Of a DNA stretch of 64,000 bases, positions 20,270 through 31,378 are shown in pieces. Each line of letters opens with the position of its first letter. Position 1 is the stretch's first letter. The stretch spans positions 270,987-334,986 of the forward strand of contig NZ_JAGIPH010000006.1 in assembly GCF_017877135.1 (NCBI RefSeq). Reading direction: 5' to 3'. Source of the stretch: Neorhizobium galegae. GTDB lineage: Bacteria > Pseudomonadota > Alphaproteobacteria > Rhizobiales > Rhizobiaceae. The notes under the pieces are model-generated. The model had not been told where the DNA came from. It worked only from the letters and a program-made list of their open reading frames with translations, and made no database searches. A program made the position numbers and the translations under genes.

Positions 20270-20983
20270 ATGTTCGTGGCTTTGGAGCCGCGCCGGCTTT
20301 ATCGCCAGGTGGCGGATCAGATCCGTATGCTGATCGAGAAGGGAGAGTTGAAGCCCGGTTCGCGGCTTCCGCCCGAGCGCGAGCTTGCCGAACGGTTTTC
20401 GGTGTCGAGGCCAACGGTGCGCGAGGCATTGATCGTGCTCGAGGTCGAGGGTTATATCCAGATCCGCATGGGCTCAGGCGTTTATATCGGCAGCCGGCCC
20501 CGGCCGATCGAGGGGGAATTACGCGGTGAGGCGGGCGAGGGTCCGCTGGAAATCCTGCAGGCGCGCTGCCTGATCGAAAGCGGCATTGCGGAAGAGGCGG
20601 CAAGACTTGTCACGCCGGCAAACCTTGCGCAGATCGATGCAATCCTGGCACGCATGGAAAAAGCGCTGGACGATGCGCCTGTTGCGCTTGCCTGCGACCG
20701 GGATTTTCATACGGCCATCGCCGATATCATCGGCAATTCCGCGCTCAAGCATTTTACCGGGCTGATCTACGACACGCGGATGTCGCCCTATTTCACCAAG
20801 CTCGCGAGCTATTTCGAAGGGCCGCACACCTGGAAGCTGGCGCTTGAGGAACATCGTATCATTCGCGATGCCCTGGCAGCCCGTGATCCTGCCGCCGCTC
20901 GCGAGGCCATGCGGCGTCATCTGACGCTTGCGCAAAAGAGATTCTCGGAAAGCTTCGGGGAGGAGCCGACCAGAGAAGACTAA
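20270..20983 (+). CDS. GntR-family regulator, FadR/UxuR-like
   Basis: A 237-residue regulator. The N-terminal winged helix spans about 8-75 ([18 protein letters not shown], then [19 protein letters not shown]) and the FCD domain about 95-225 with CDRDFHTAI and EEHRIIR. It is similar in layout to E. coli UxuR/ExuR. It leads an operon with a TRAP transporter, dehydrogenase, UxuA and UxuB on the same strand. An alternative is a lactate- or gluconate-type FadR relative, but the neighbourhood supports hexuronate sensing. Confidence 0.87.
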   Translation: MFVALEPRRLYRQVADQIRMLIEKGELKPGSRLPPERELAERFSVSRPTVREALIVLEVEGYIQIRMGSGVYIGSRPRPIEGELRGEAGEGPLEILQARCLIESGIAEEAARLVTPANLAQIDAILARMEKALDDAPVALACDRDFHTAIADIIGNSALKHFTGLIYDTRMSPYFTKLASYFEGPHTWKLALEEHRIIRDALAARDPAAAREAMRRHLTLAQKRFSESFGEEPTRED

Positions 20984-21038
20984 CCGCCTGTCATTCAGGC
21001 GGTCTGCCCTGCAGTTCTGTTTCAATTGGGAGGAACAC

Positions 21039-22013
21039 ATGAAACTGACACTGAAGACGCTTCTTGCCGCTGCGGCGGTCATCGTCGCATCCGGCGTCTC
21101 GGCGCACGCTGAGACAGTCCTCAAATGGGCCCATGTCTACGAGACATCAGAGCCCTTCCACACCGATTCGGTCTGGGCGGCAGGCGAGATCGCCAAGCGC
21201 ACCAACGGCCGCTACAAGATCGATGTCTTCCCGGCTTCGCAGCTTGGCAAGGAAGCCGACATCAACCAGGGCCTCAAGCTCGGCACGGTCGATATCATCA
21301 TCTCCGGCTCCAGCTTTGCCGCCCGTGATCACAAGCCGATTGGCGTCACCTATTATCCGTACATCTTCCGCGATCCGAGCCATCTCCTGGCCTACACGAA
21401 AAGCGATGTCTTCAAGAAGCTTGCCGCGGGCTATGAGGAAAAGACCGGCAACCATATCGTGGCCGTCAGCTATTATGGCACGCGTCACACCACATCCAAC
21501 CGCCCGATTGCCAAATGCGCCGACATGGCGGGGTTGAAGATCCGCGTGCCGGATGTCCCGGCCTATCTTGCCATGCCGCGGGCCTGCGGCGCCAACACCA
21601 CGCCGATTGCCTTTGCGGAAGTCTATCTGGCGCTGCAGAACGGCACGGTCGAGGCGCAGGAAAATCCGCTGACGACGATCGAGGCAAAGAAGTTCTACGA
21701 AGTTCAGAAGAACATCGTCCTCACCGGCCATATCGTTGACCACCTGAACACGGTCGTGTCCAAGACCCGTTGGGCAAGCCTTTCGGATGAAGACAAGAAG
21801 ATCTTCACCGATGTGATGCTCGAAGCCGCCGCCCGCACCACCAAGACCATTGAAGCGCGCGAAAAGGCGCTGGTCGAGGAATTCAAGAAGAAGGGCATCA
21901 CGGTGACCGAGGTCGACAAGGCCGATTTCGAGAAGACTGTTCTCGCAAAGGCCAAGTTCGAGGACTTCGGCTACGACAAGGCCGATTGGGAAGCCATCCG
22001 CGCCATCAAGTGA
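21039..22013 (+). CDS. TRAP transporter substrate-binding protein, DctP-type
   Basis: A 324-residue periplasmic protein with a Sec signal peptide cleaved near residue 24 (VSAHAET). The conserved central Arg in GLKIRVP (near 170) normally binds the substrate carboxylate, and the P-x-x-x-x-E-V-Y-x-A-L-Q-x-G-x-V-x-A-Q-E-N-P segment (near 190-215) is canonical. GGGAGG lies upstream of the ATG. The uxuA and uxuB genes downstream suggest that it binds glucuronate, galacturonate or a hexonate. Confidence 0.93.
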   Translation: MKLTLKTLLAAAAVIVASGVSAHAETVLKWAHVYETSEPFHTDSVWAAGEIAKRTNGRYKIDVFPASQLGKEADINQGLKLGTVDIIISGSSFAARDHKPIGVTYYPYIFRDPSHLLAYTKSDVFKKLAAGYEEKTGNHIVAVSYYGTRHTTSNRPIAKCADMAGLKIRVPDVPAYLAMPRACGANTTPIAFAEVYLALQNGTVEAQENPLTTIEAKKFYEVQKNIVLTGHIVDHLNTVVSKTRWASLSDEDKKIFTDVMLEAAARTTKTIEAREKALVEEFKKKGITVTEVDKADFEKTVLAKAKFEDFGYDKADWEAIRAIK

Positions 22014-22021
22014 ATGATGCC

Positions 22022-22048
22022 GCCCTGGCGCATGGGGTGCGCCGGGGC
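22022..22048 (+). other. Intercistronic hairpin between dctP- and dctQ-type genes
   Basis: An 11-bp stem (GCCCTGGCGCA / TGCGCCGGGGC, one G-T pair) with a 5-base loop is followed by CCTTTCC. It lies in the 69-base gap after the binding-protein gene. Such hairpins commonly protect the binding-protein message or partly terminate, giving more binding protein than membrane subunits. Confidence 0.6.
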
Positions 22049-22082
22049 CCTTTCCTGAAATCGTTGTGATTGGAGCCGATCC

Positions 22083-22658
22083 ATGACGGAGCACCCGCAC
22101 GCGCCGATCAGCGTGGAAGAGATGGCGCATGCCTTCGAGGAAGATGCAGCGCCGGTCGATCTGTCCCCTTATGCCATTGAAGACTGGGTGACGCTCATTG
22201 TCTTCTGGAGTATGGGCCTGTCTGTTTTCCTGCAGTTTTTTACACGCTACGTGCTGAACGACAGCCTCGCCTGGACGGAGGAAATCGCCGCCAACTGCCT
22301 GGTGGTCGTGGTCTTCCTCGGTTCTGTCATGTGCGTGCGCACCATGCGCCATATCCAGGTTGACCTGCTCTACCGCTTCCTGCCGACATGGGCCGTCAGG
22401 CCGCTCGAACTCGTCGTCGATATCATTGGCATCATCTTCTTTGCCTATATCACCTGGCTGATGTGGCGTTACCTCGAGATCGTCGGCGAGGAGCGGATGG
22501 TGACGGTGGATCTTCCCCGCGGCATCGTTTTCTACTCGGTCTTTGCCGCTTTTGCGCTGATGTTTGTCCGCTCCGCCCATAACCTTTTCAAGGACCTGAC
22601 GGGGAATAAGACCGTGCGCCAGCAGGCGCAGGACGATCTCCACGCAGGAGGAATTTGA
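22083..22658 (+). CDS. TRAP transporter small permease, DctQ-type
   Basis: A 191-residue inner-membrane protein with four predicted helices (about 40-62, 75-97, 112-134, 150-172) and the family segment LAWTEEIAANCLV between the first two. The N-terminal cytoplasmic tail of about 35 acidic residues is longer than usual. Its stop is three bases before the DctM-type start, as expected for partner subunits. Confidence 0.9.
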   Translation: MTEHPHAPISVEEMAHAFEEDAAPVDLSPYAIEDWVTLIVFWSMGLSVFLQFFTRYVLNDSLAWTEEIAANCLVVVVFLGSVMCVRTMRHIQVDLLYRFLPTWAVRPLELVVDIIGIIFFAYITWLMWRYLEIVGEERMVTVDLPRGIVFYSVFAAFALMFVRSAHNLFKDLTGNKTVRQQAQDDLHAGGI

Positions 22659-22661
22659 TCC

Positions 22662-24068
22662 ATGCTGCTTCTTATCGGTTCCTTTCTCCTCCTCCTGATC
22701 ATCGGCACGCCGGTTGCCGTCTCCATGGCGGTGGCCTCGCTTGCTTATCTCATCCTCTACGGTGTCGCGCCCGACATCATCGCGGCCCAGCGCATGATCG
22801 CCGGCGTCGAGAGCTTTCCGTTGATTGCCGTGCCCTTCTTCATCCTCGCCGGCAATCTCATGAACATCGCCGGTGTGACGGGCCGTATCTACAAATTCGC
22901 GCTTGCCCTCGTCGGCTGGATGAAGGGCGGTCTCGCGCAGGTCAACATTATCGGTTCGGTGGTGTTTTCCGGCATGTCGGGCACGGCCCTTGCCGATGCC
23001 GCCGGCATAGGCACGATCGAAATCAAGGCGATGAAGGATCACGGTTATCCGATCGAAGCCGCTGTCGGCGTCACCGCCGCCTCGGCAACACTCGGGCCGA
23101 TTTTTCCGCCATCGCTGCCCTTCGTCATCTATGGCATGATGGCCAATGCCTCCATCGGCGCGCTGTTCATGGCCGGCATCGTTCCGGGCGTTGTCATGAC
23201 CGTGCTGATGATGCTGACGGTCTATATCTTCGCCAAGCGCAAGGGCTGGGGTTCCGACACACCCTTCGAGCTGAAGCAATTGCTGGGCGCTTCGATGGAA
23301 GTGGCCATCGTTCTTGCTTTCCCCATGGCCATCTACCTGATGGTGCTTGCGGGATTGTCGGTCAATGTGGCCGTGCTGATCGGCCTTGCGGTTCTGGTCG
23401 CACTGGACTGGTATTTCGATTTTTCCGCCGTGATGGCGCTGATGACACCCGTGCTTCTGATCGGCGGCATGACCATGGGCTGGTTCACCCCGACCGAAGC
23501 TGCCGTGGCGGCCGTTCTGTGGTCACTGTTTCTCGGTCTTGTCCGCTATCGCACGATGACGGTGAGAACGCTGGCCAAGGCCTCTTTCGATACGATCGAG
23601 ACCACAGCCTCCGTGCTGTTCATCGTCACGGCCGCCTCCATCTTCGCGTGGCTGCTGACCGTCAGCCAGGCAGCGCAGCTGTTTTCCGACTTCATGTTCA
23701 GCCTCACCAGCAACTGGTGGACCTTCCTGATCATCGTCAACATCCTCCTGCTCGTCGTCGGTGCCTTTCTCGATACGATCGCGGCGATCAGCATCCTCGT
23801 GCCGATCCTGATGCCGGTTGCGGCCCGCTATGGCATTGATCCGGTGCATCTGGGCCTCATCATCACCTTGAACCTGATGATCGGTCTTCTGACGCCGCCG
23901 GTCGGCATGGTGCTCTTCGTCCTGTCGCGCATCTCGAAGCTCTCGGTGGAGAAAACGACGCTGGCCATCCTGCCCTGGATGATCCCGCTGTTCATCGCAC
24001 TTGCGCTGATCACCTTCATTCCGGCCATCACGCTCTGGCTGCCGACCCAGCTGGGTCTGATCCGATAA
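22662..24068 (+). CDS. TRAP transporter large permease, DctM-type
   Basis: A 468-residue protein with about 12 predicted helices. Family motifs are present: PLIAVPFFILAGNLMN near residue 50, GSVVFSGMSGTALADAAGIGTIEIKAM near 90-115, and LGPIFPPSLPFVIYG near 145. It carries sodium-coupled transport of the substrate delivered by the DctP protein. It is some 40 residues longer than the classic 425-residue DctM, mainly in the middle loop region. Confidence 0.93.
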   Translation: MLLLIGSFLLLLIIGTPVAVSMAVASLAYLILYGVAPDIIAAQRMIAGVESFPLIAVPFFILAGNLMNIAGVTGRIYKFALALVGWMKGGLAQVNIIGSVVFSGMSGTALADAAGIGTIEIKAMKDHGYPIEAAVGVTAASATLGPIFPPSLPFVIYGMMANASIGALFMAGIVPGVVMTVLMMLTVYIFAKRKGWGSDTPFELKQLLGASMEVAIVLAFPMAIYLMVLAGLSVNVAVLIGLAVLVALDWYFDFSAVMALMTPVLLIGGMTMGWFTPTEAAVAAVLWSLFLGLVRYRTMTVRTLAKASFDTIETTASVLFIVTAASIFAWLLTVSQAAQLFSDFMFSLTSNWWTFLIIVNILLLVVGAFLDTIAAISILVPILMPVAARYGIDPVHLGLIITLNLMIGLLTPPVGMVLFVLSRISKLSVEKTTLAILPWMIPLFIALALITFIPAITLWLPTQLGLIR

Positions 24069-24118
24069 CCGTTTGGCGCATGGTCGCTCACAAACTTGAG
24101 ATGAAAGGGATCAGGACA

Positions 24119-25156
24119 ATGCAGACGCGTGTTGCACGCCTCCATGCCCGGCGTGACCTGCGGGTGGAGACGCTGGATTATGCAGGGCCGGGGCCGGGCG
24201 AGGCTCTCTTGGGCATGGCATCGGGCGGCATCTGCGGCTCGGACCTGCATTATTACCAGGACGGCGGTTTCGGCCCGGTTCAGGTTCGAGAGCCCATTAT
24301 CGCGGGCCATGAGGCGTCAGGCTATGTCGAAGCCCTTGGGGAGGGCGTTTCGGGGCTGGCGCTGGGACAGCTTGTTGCGATCAACCCGTCGCAGCCCTGC
24401 GGTGAGTGCCAGTATTGCCGCATCGGCCAGCCGATCCACTGCCTCCACATGCGGTTCATGGGATCTGCCATGCGCCTGCCGCACGAAAACGGCATGTTCC
24501 GCGAAAAGCTCGTCGTGCCGGCGATCCAGTGCCATCCGGTCGGTGCAGGTGTGACGCCGGCAGAGGCGGCCTGCGCAGAACCGCTCGCCGTCTGCCTGCA
24601 TGCGGTTGCCCAGGCGGGTAGTCTCTCGGGCAAGGCCGTTCTCGTCACCGGAGCAGGGCCGATCGGACTGCTGACGGTGGCAGCCGCCCGCCATGCCGGT
24701 GCCGCCCGCATCGTGGTGACGGATCTGATGGACGCGGCGCTGTCGCGCGCGCCGTCGATGGGCGCCACGCAGACGATCAATGTCGCCAGCAATCCGGACG
24801 CTCTTTTGCCTTTCCAGGACAACAAAGGCAGTTTTGACGTGATTTTCGATTGCTCGGCAGCAGCACCGGCCTTGCGCTCCGCCTTTGCCGCGATCAGGCC
24901 CCGCGGCACGATCGTCCAGGTCGGTGTGACCGGGGACGTGACGATCCCGCTCAATGCGCTGGTGGCCAAGGAAATCGTCTGGCGCGGCTCGCAGCGTTTC
25001 CACGGCGAATTTGCTCAGGCCGTCGATCTGATTTCGACACGGCAGATCGACGTCAGGCCGATCATCTCCCACACCTTCCCGCTTGAACGGGCGGTCGAGG
25101 CTTTCGAGCAGGCTGGTGACCGCTCAGCGGCCTGCAAGGTGCAGATCACGTTTTAA
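24119..25156 (+). CDS. Zinc-dependent alcohol dehydrogenase, L-idonate 5-dehydrogenase-like
   Basis: A 345-residue medium-chain dehydrogenase. Catalytic zinc ligands are in GGICGSDLHYY (Cys near 38) and AGHEASG (His-Glu near 63). The structural-zinc Cys cluster is CGECQYCRIGQPIHC (near 93-107), and the NAD(P) fold has GAGPIGLL near 180. This resembles IdnD, which interconverts L-idonate and 5-ketogluconate. In this operon it may bring another hexonate into the fructuronate/mannonate route. I use ATG at 24119; an ATG six codons earlier (24101) is also possible. Confidence 0.85.
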   Translation: MQTRVARLHARRDLRVETLDYAGPGPGEALLGMASGGICGSDLHYYQDGGFGPVQVREPIIAGHEASGYVEALGEGVSGLALGQLVAINPSQPCGECQYCRIGQPIHCLHMRFMGSAMRLPHENGMFREKLVVPAIQCHPVGAGVTPAEAACAEPLAVCLHAVAQAGSLSGKAVLVTGAGPIGLLTVAAARHAGAARIVVTDLMDAALSRAPSMGATQTINVASNPDALLPFQDNKGSFDVIFDCSAAAPALRSAFAAIRPRGTIVQVGVTGDVTIPLNALVAKEIVWRGSQRFHGEFAQAVDLISTRQIDVRPIISHTFPLERAVEAFEQAGDRSAACKVQITF

Positions 25157-25185
25157 ACGAACCAACCGGATACGAAGGACAGACG

Positions 25186-26385
25186 ATGAGACACACATGG
25201 CGATGGTTCGGGCCGATCGACAAAGTCAGCGTGCGCGATGCGGCACAGGCGGGCGCCGAAGGCATCGTGTCTGCGCTCCACCACATCGCAACCGGCGAGG
25301 TCTGGCCGGTTGACGAGATCGCCCGGCGGCATGAGGAGATCAAGGCCGGCGGCCTTGTCTGGGATGTTGTTGAAAGCATTCCGATGTCGGAAGACATCAA
25401 GACGCAGACCGGCGACTGGAAACGTCATATCGCCAATTGGCAGGAAACGCTGCGGCGCCTCTCGGCCTCCGGCATCCGCACCGTCTGTTATAATTTCATG
25501 CCGATTCTCGACTGGACGCGCACGGATCTGCGCTGGGAGACCGGCCATGGCGCCAAGGCCATGCGTTTCGATCTGGTGGATTTTGCCGCCTTCGACATCC
25601 ACATCCTGAAGCGCCCGGAGGCTGCTGCGGATTATCCGGACTGGTTGCAGGAGGAGGCAGCAAGACGCTTCTCCGGCATGAAGGATTTGAAGATCGCTGC
25701 GCTGGCCAAAAATATCGGCGCGGGCCTGCCGGGGTCTGCGGATGGCTATACGCTCGACCAGCTGCTCGAAAAGCTGCGCTCCTACCAGGGCATCGACCGC
25801 GCGCGGCTGCAGCAGAATCTCGTCGATTTCCTCAGCGAAGTGGCGCCGGTGGCAGCAGATGTCGGCATCAATATCTGCGCCCATGGCGATGATCCGCCGT
25901 GGTCGCTGCTCGGCCTGCCGCGCATCCTGTCGACCGAAGCCGATTATGCGCACATGCTGGATCAGGTGAACATCCGCGCCAATGGCGTCACGCTCTGCAC
26001 CGGTTCGCTTGGCGCAAGGCCGGACAATGACCTGCCTTTCATTGCCACACGTTTTGCCGATCGCATCCATTTCGTGCATCTGCGCAATGTCACGCGCGAC
26101 AGCGACACGGTTCCCTGCTCGTTTTTCGAAGACGAGCACCTTGAGGGCGCCACCGACATGGTCGCCGTCATCGCAGCCCTTCTATCGGAAGAGGCGCGAC
26201 GGCGCGAAGAGGGGCGCGAGGATCACCGCATTCCCATGCGGCCGGATCATGGACAGGAAATTCTCGACGACCTCACGCGCGGTGCCCAGCCCGGATATCC
26301 CGCCATCGGCCGGCTGAAGGGGCTGGCGGAACTGCGCGGCATCGAGCGGACGCTGTCGCATGCCCGCTATGGCCTGGGAGCCTGA
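25186..26385 (+). CDS. uxuA: Mannonate dehydratase
   Basis: A 399-residue enzyme of the xylose isomerase-like barrel family PF03786. Recognisable features are the N-terminal WRWFGPIDKV, the VWDVVESIPMSEDIK segment near 58, CYNFMPILDWTRTDL near 105, and the metal-binding ICAHGDDPPWSLLGLPRI near 225 and CTGSLGARPDNDL near 270. It dehydrates D-mannonate to 2-keto-3-deoxygluconate. It is followed two bases later by the uxuB-like gene, as in many uronate operons. It is unrelated in fold ancestry to the ManD enzyme encoded at 15316. Confidence 0.95.
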   Translation: MRHTWRWFGPIDKVSVRDAAQAGAEGIVSALHHIATGEVWPVDEIARRHEEIKAGGLVWDVVESIPMSEDIKTQTGDWKRHIANWQETLRRLSASGIRTVCYNFMPILDWTRTDLRWETGHGAKAMRFDLVDFAAFDIHILKRPEAAADYPDWLQEEAARRFSGMKDLKIAALAKNIGAGLPGSADGYTLDQLLEKLRSYQGIDRARLQQNLVDFLSEVAPVAADVGINICAHGDDPPWSLLGLPRILSTEADYAHMLDQVNIRANGVTLCTGSLGARPDNDLPFIATRFADRIHFVHLRNVTRDSDTVPCSFFEDEHLEGATDMVAVIAALLSEEARRREEGREDHRIPMRPDHGQEILDDLTRGAQPGYPAIGRLKGLAELRGIERTLSHARYGLGA

Positions 26386-26387
26386 TC

Positions 26388-27788
26388 ATGACACATCTCT
26401 CCAGCGCAAGCCGATTGCCCGCCGGCGTGCGCCTGCCCGCCTATGACAGAGGGAAGCTGAAACCCGGTATCGTCCATATCGGGCTTGGCGCCTTTCACCG
26501 CGCACATCAGGCGGTGTTCACTGAGCGCGCCCTGGAGGCTGAATTCGGGCCCTGGGGGATTGTTGCGGTCAACCTGCGCTCAGCCGATCCGGTGGAGGCG
26601 CTTGAGGCACAGGATGGGCTTTATTGCGTCATCACCCGCAGCGAAAAGGGCGACCAGTGCGAGTTGATCGGTGCGACCGTCGGCTGGATCTGCGCAGCCA
26701 GGGACAGGGCACGCGTGCTGGCAGCCCTTGCCGATCCCGCAACCTGCGTGGTGACGATGACCGTCTCGGAAAAGGCCTATGGTCTTGATCCGGCAACCGG
26801 CGGGCTGGATGATAACCATCCGGCAGTAGTGGCCGATGTGAAGATGCCGCATGCGCCCGTCGGTGTGCTGGGTTTCCTCGTGGAAGGGCTTGCCCTGCGG
26901 CGGGCAGCCGGCGTGGCGCCGTTTACCGTGCTCTGCTGCGACAATCTTCCCTCAAACGGCAGGGTCGTGCGCCGTCTCGTCCTGGAACTGGCGCAGCGCC
27001 GCGATCCGGCGCTTGCCAGCTGGATTGCCGAAGAGGGGGCGTTTCCCTGCTCCATGGTGGACAGGATCGTGCCCGCCGCAACCGACGCGACGCGTGTGCG
27101 GGCCAAGGCGCTGCTCGGCACAGAGGACGCATTGGCGCTCGAAACCGAGCCCTTTCTGCAATGGGTGATCGAAGATCGCTTTGTCTCGGGTCGACCGCGC
27201 TGGGAGGCTGGCGGTGCAATCCTTGTCGACAATGTCGAGCCTTACGAAAAGATGAAGCTCAGGCTGCTCAATGGCACCCACACGCTGCTGGCCCATCTCG
27301 GCATCCTTTCAGGGCTCGACTATATCCGCGAGGTGATGGCGGTGCCGGACCTTTCGGCCAAGGCGCGCGCGCATATGGAAGAGGTGGTGTCGACGCTCGA
27401 TCCGGTGCCAGGGATCGATCTGTCCGATTACATCGCGGCGCTGCTTTTGCGGTTTTCCAACCCGACGATCGATCACCGCAACCTGCAGATCGCGCTCGAC
27501 ACCAGCCAGAAATTGCCGCAGAGGCTGCTCTCGCCGGCCGTGGATGCCCTGGAAAAAGGCAAGGACGCGGCGGCAACAGCCTATGCGGTCGGCGTCTGGA
27601 TGGCGGCGGTGAAGAAACGCGGCAACTGCGAGGATCCGCGCCGGGCAGAAATCCTGGAGGCCGCCGCCGTGATGAATGCCACCGATCCGTCTGCCGCCTT
27701 CTTTGCAATCCCCGGCCTTTTTCCTCCCGAGCTGGTGGCAGCCCGCCGCTGGCGCGATCGCCTCAATGACGCGATCGGCGCCTTCTGA
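26388..27788 (+). CDS. uxuB: Fructuronate reductase / mannitol dehydrogenase family (UxuB-like)
   Basis: A 466-residue long-chain polyol dehydrogenase. The Rossmann segment GIVHIGLGAFHRAHQAV is near residue 28, DNLPSNGRVVRRLV near 185, and the catalytic Lys lies in KMKLRLLNGTHTLLAHLG near 290, where the KxxxxNxxH pattern is intact. It reduces D-fructuronate to D-mannonate, feeding UxuA. The stop is 92 bases before the end of the convergent NodB-fold gene. Mannitol dehydrogenase is the alternative by homology, but the operon favours fructuronate. Confidence 0.9.
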   Translation: MTHLSSASRLPAGVRLPAYDRGKLKPGIVHIGLGAFHRAHQAVFTERALEAEFGPWGIVAVNLRSADPVEALEAQDGLYCVITRSEKGDQCELIGATVGWICAARDRARVLAALADPATCVVTMTVSEKAYGLDPATGGLDDNHPAVVADVKMPHAPVGVLGFLVEGLALRRAAGVAPFTVLCCDNLPSNGRVVRRLVLELAQRRDPALASWIAEEGAFPCSMVDRIVPAATDATRVRAKALLGTEDALALETEPFLQWVIEDRFVSGRPRWEAGGAILVDNVEPYEKMKLRLLNGTHTLLAHLGILSGLDYIREVMAVPDLSAKARAHMEEVVSTLDPVPGIDLSDYIAALLLRFSNPTIDHRNLQIALDTSQKLPQRLLSPAVDALEKGKDAAATAYAVGVWMAAVKKRGNCEDPRRAEILEAAAVMNATDPSAAFFAIPGLFPPELVAARRWRDRLNDAIGAF

Positions 27789-27831
27789 AGCGGGTCCTTT
27801 CCGTTCAACGGTCCGGCTCTGAGTTGAGCGT

Positions 27832-27862
27832 AAAGGGCATGGGCAATGGGCCGCAGCCCTTT
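27832..27862. terminator. Possible terminator between convergent genes
   Basis: AAAGGGC / GCCCTTT forms a 7-bp stem with a 17-base loop and A/T-rich ends, 43 bases after the uxuB-like stop and before the end of the minus-strand hydrolase gene. The loop is long, so this is tentative. Confidence 0.4.
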
Positions 27863-27880
27863 CAGGTTTCAGTGCACGCC

Positions 27881-28759
27881 TTAACCACCGTCTTTCACAA
27901 AACGGGCGATGTCGGCATGCGTGGCGAACCAGACATCGTCGTGCTCCTGGATATGGCGGATGAGCTCTTCCAGGATGAAGATGCGCGAGCGGTAGCCGGT
28001 CACATGCGGGTGCATGGTCAGGAGAAAGAGGCCGCCCTCCTGGTAGGCGCGGTCGAATTCCCGCTTGAAGATGTCGAGCACGGCAGGCGGCGGTGTGTAG
28101 GGGCGGTGGGCGGTGAACCTGTTCATGTTGAAATAGACCGCGTCGTCGCGGATCCATTCCACCGGCAGTTCCACCAGGCCGGTCGGTTCGCCGTCCTCCA
28201 CCAGCTCGTACGGATCGTCATCGGCCATCAGCGAGCTGTCATAGAGCAAGCCGAGTTCACGCTCGATCTCCAATGTAACAGGTGAAAAATCCCAGGAGGG
28301 GGTACGCATGCCGACGGCGCGCACGCCGGTGATTTTTTCGAGCGTATCGGCGGCGCGCAGATGCAGTTCGCGCTCCTTCTCCGGCGGCACCTTTGTATTG
28401 ACCTCGTGGATCCAGCCATGCAGGCCGATCTCATGGCCCTCGGCAATCACCTGCCGTTGTTCATCCGGGTAGAGCAAGGCGGCAACGGCGGGAACGAAGA
28501 AGGTGGCCGGAACCCCGGCCGACCGAAGGGTATTGAGGATGCGCGGCACGCCCACCCGGTTGCCGTACTGCCCTTGCGACAAACGTCCGATGGATTCGCC
28601 ACCGTCGCGCAGTTCATTGGTCTCGTGATCGCTATCGAAGGACAGTGCGACGGCGCAGCGGGCTCCGCCCTTCCACGACTTCGGTTTCAGCGAGCGGCCG
28701 GCGCGCACCTTGTCGACCTTGCCGCGCCATGTCGCTTCGTCCCATTGCCAGGGTTCCAT
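27881..28759 (-). CDS. NodB-fold (polysaccharide deacetylase family) hydrolase
   Basis: A 292-residue cytoplasmic protein without signal peptide. The NodB motifs are present: SFDSDHETNE (Asp-Asp pair near 40), GHEIGLHGWIHE (the HxxxH zinc motif near 110) and RTPSWDFS (near 148). Relatives in this branch include PuuE-type allantoinases and helicobacter PgdA, so C-N hydrolysis of a small cyclic amide is as likely as sugar deacetylation. Absence of a signal peptide, and its place as last gene of an operon with an ABC importer and a creatininase-family enzyme, favour a small imported substrate. Confidence 0.8.
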   Translation of the reverse strand: MEPWQWDEATWRGKVDKVRAGRSLKPKSWKGGARCAVALSFDSDHETNELRDGGESIGRLSQGQYGNRVGVPRILNTLRSAGVPATFFVPAVAALLYPDEQRQVIAEGHEIGLHGWIHEVNTKVPPEKERELHLRAADTLEKITGVRAVGMRTPSWDFSPVTLEIERELGLLYDSSLMADDDPYELVEDGEPTGLVELPVEWIRDDAVYFNMNRFTAHRPYTPPPAVLDIFKREFDRAYQEGGLFLLTMHPHVTGYRSRIFILEELIRHIQEHDDVWFATHADIARFVKDGG

Positions 28760-28777
28760 TGCTACTCTTCCTTCCGG

Positions 28778-30501
<1,724 letters not shown>

Positions 30502-30505
<4 letters not shown>

Positions 30506-31377
30506 CGGCGGAGCCTCGGATTGAGCTGGTCGCGGATCTGGTCGCCCACAAGGTTCAGGGACACGATGAACAGGATCAGCGCCAGGCCGGGATAGATGGA
30601 GATCCAGTAGCGGCCGGAGAGGAGATACTGGAAGCCGTTGGAGATCAGCATGCCGAGTGAGGGTTCGGTGGGCGGCAGGCCGACGCCGAGGAAGGAGAGG
30701 GTGGCTTCAAGCGAGATCGCGCTTGCGACCTGGACGGTCGCGACCACGATCAGCGGCGGCAGGGAATTGGGAAGGATGTGCTTCACCACGACCCGCAAGG
30801 GCGACAGGGGGATGGAGAGTGCTGCCTCGACATAGTCCTTCTGCCGCTCCGCGGAGGCTGCGCCATGGGCGGTTCGCGCGAAATAGGCATACTGGGCGAA
30901 AATCAGTGCCATGATGAGCTGGTAGCGGCCCTGTCCCAGCAAAGCGGCAATGACGAAGGCCAGAAGGATCGCCGGGAAGGACAGCTGCAGGTCGACGATG
31001 CGCATGACGAGGCTCTCGTAGCGCCCGCCGATATAGGCGGCCGAACAACCGACCATCGCGCCGATGACGAAGGCAATGCCACCGGCGATCACGCCCATCT
31101 GCAGCGAGATCCGCAGACCGTAAATGATTGCAGAGAGCAGGTCCCTCCCTTGGGAATCGGTACCGAGCCAATGGGTATAGCCGCCGGTGCCGACATAACC
31201 CGGCGCCCGGCGCGCATCGCGCAGCACAAGGCTTCCGATGTCGTAGGGATCCTGCGGCGTGACGAACGGTGCGATCAGGGCGATCAGGACGATGAGAAAG
31301 ACGATGATCGCCGCACCGGTTGCCACCTTGTTGCGGGAATATTCTTCGAGAAAACGGCCAAACAGAGTGTCGCGCAT
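30502..31377 (-). CDS. ABC transporter permease, DppC-type
   Basis: A 291-residue permease with helix 1 at about 22-42, the conserved LGTDSQGRDLLS motif near 87, and five further helices. The EAA loop is DYVEAALSIPLSPLRVVVKH near 185, and the C-terminus (LVGDQIRDQLNPRLRR) is typical. A GTG three codons upstream (31386) is in frame, but the ATG has better spacing from GAAAGGGA. Confidence 0.88.
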
Positions 31378-31378
31378 G

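Noticed and set aside
21147..23279. A 710-codon open frame on the minus strand across the TRAP genes
   Set aside because: The translated sequence is His/Arg/Asp-rich with no domain pattern, and the plus strand carries unmistakable TRAP subunits.
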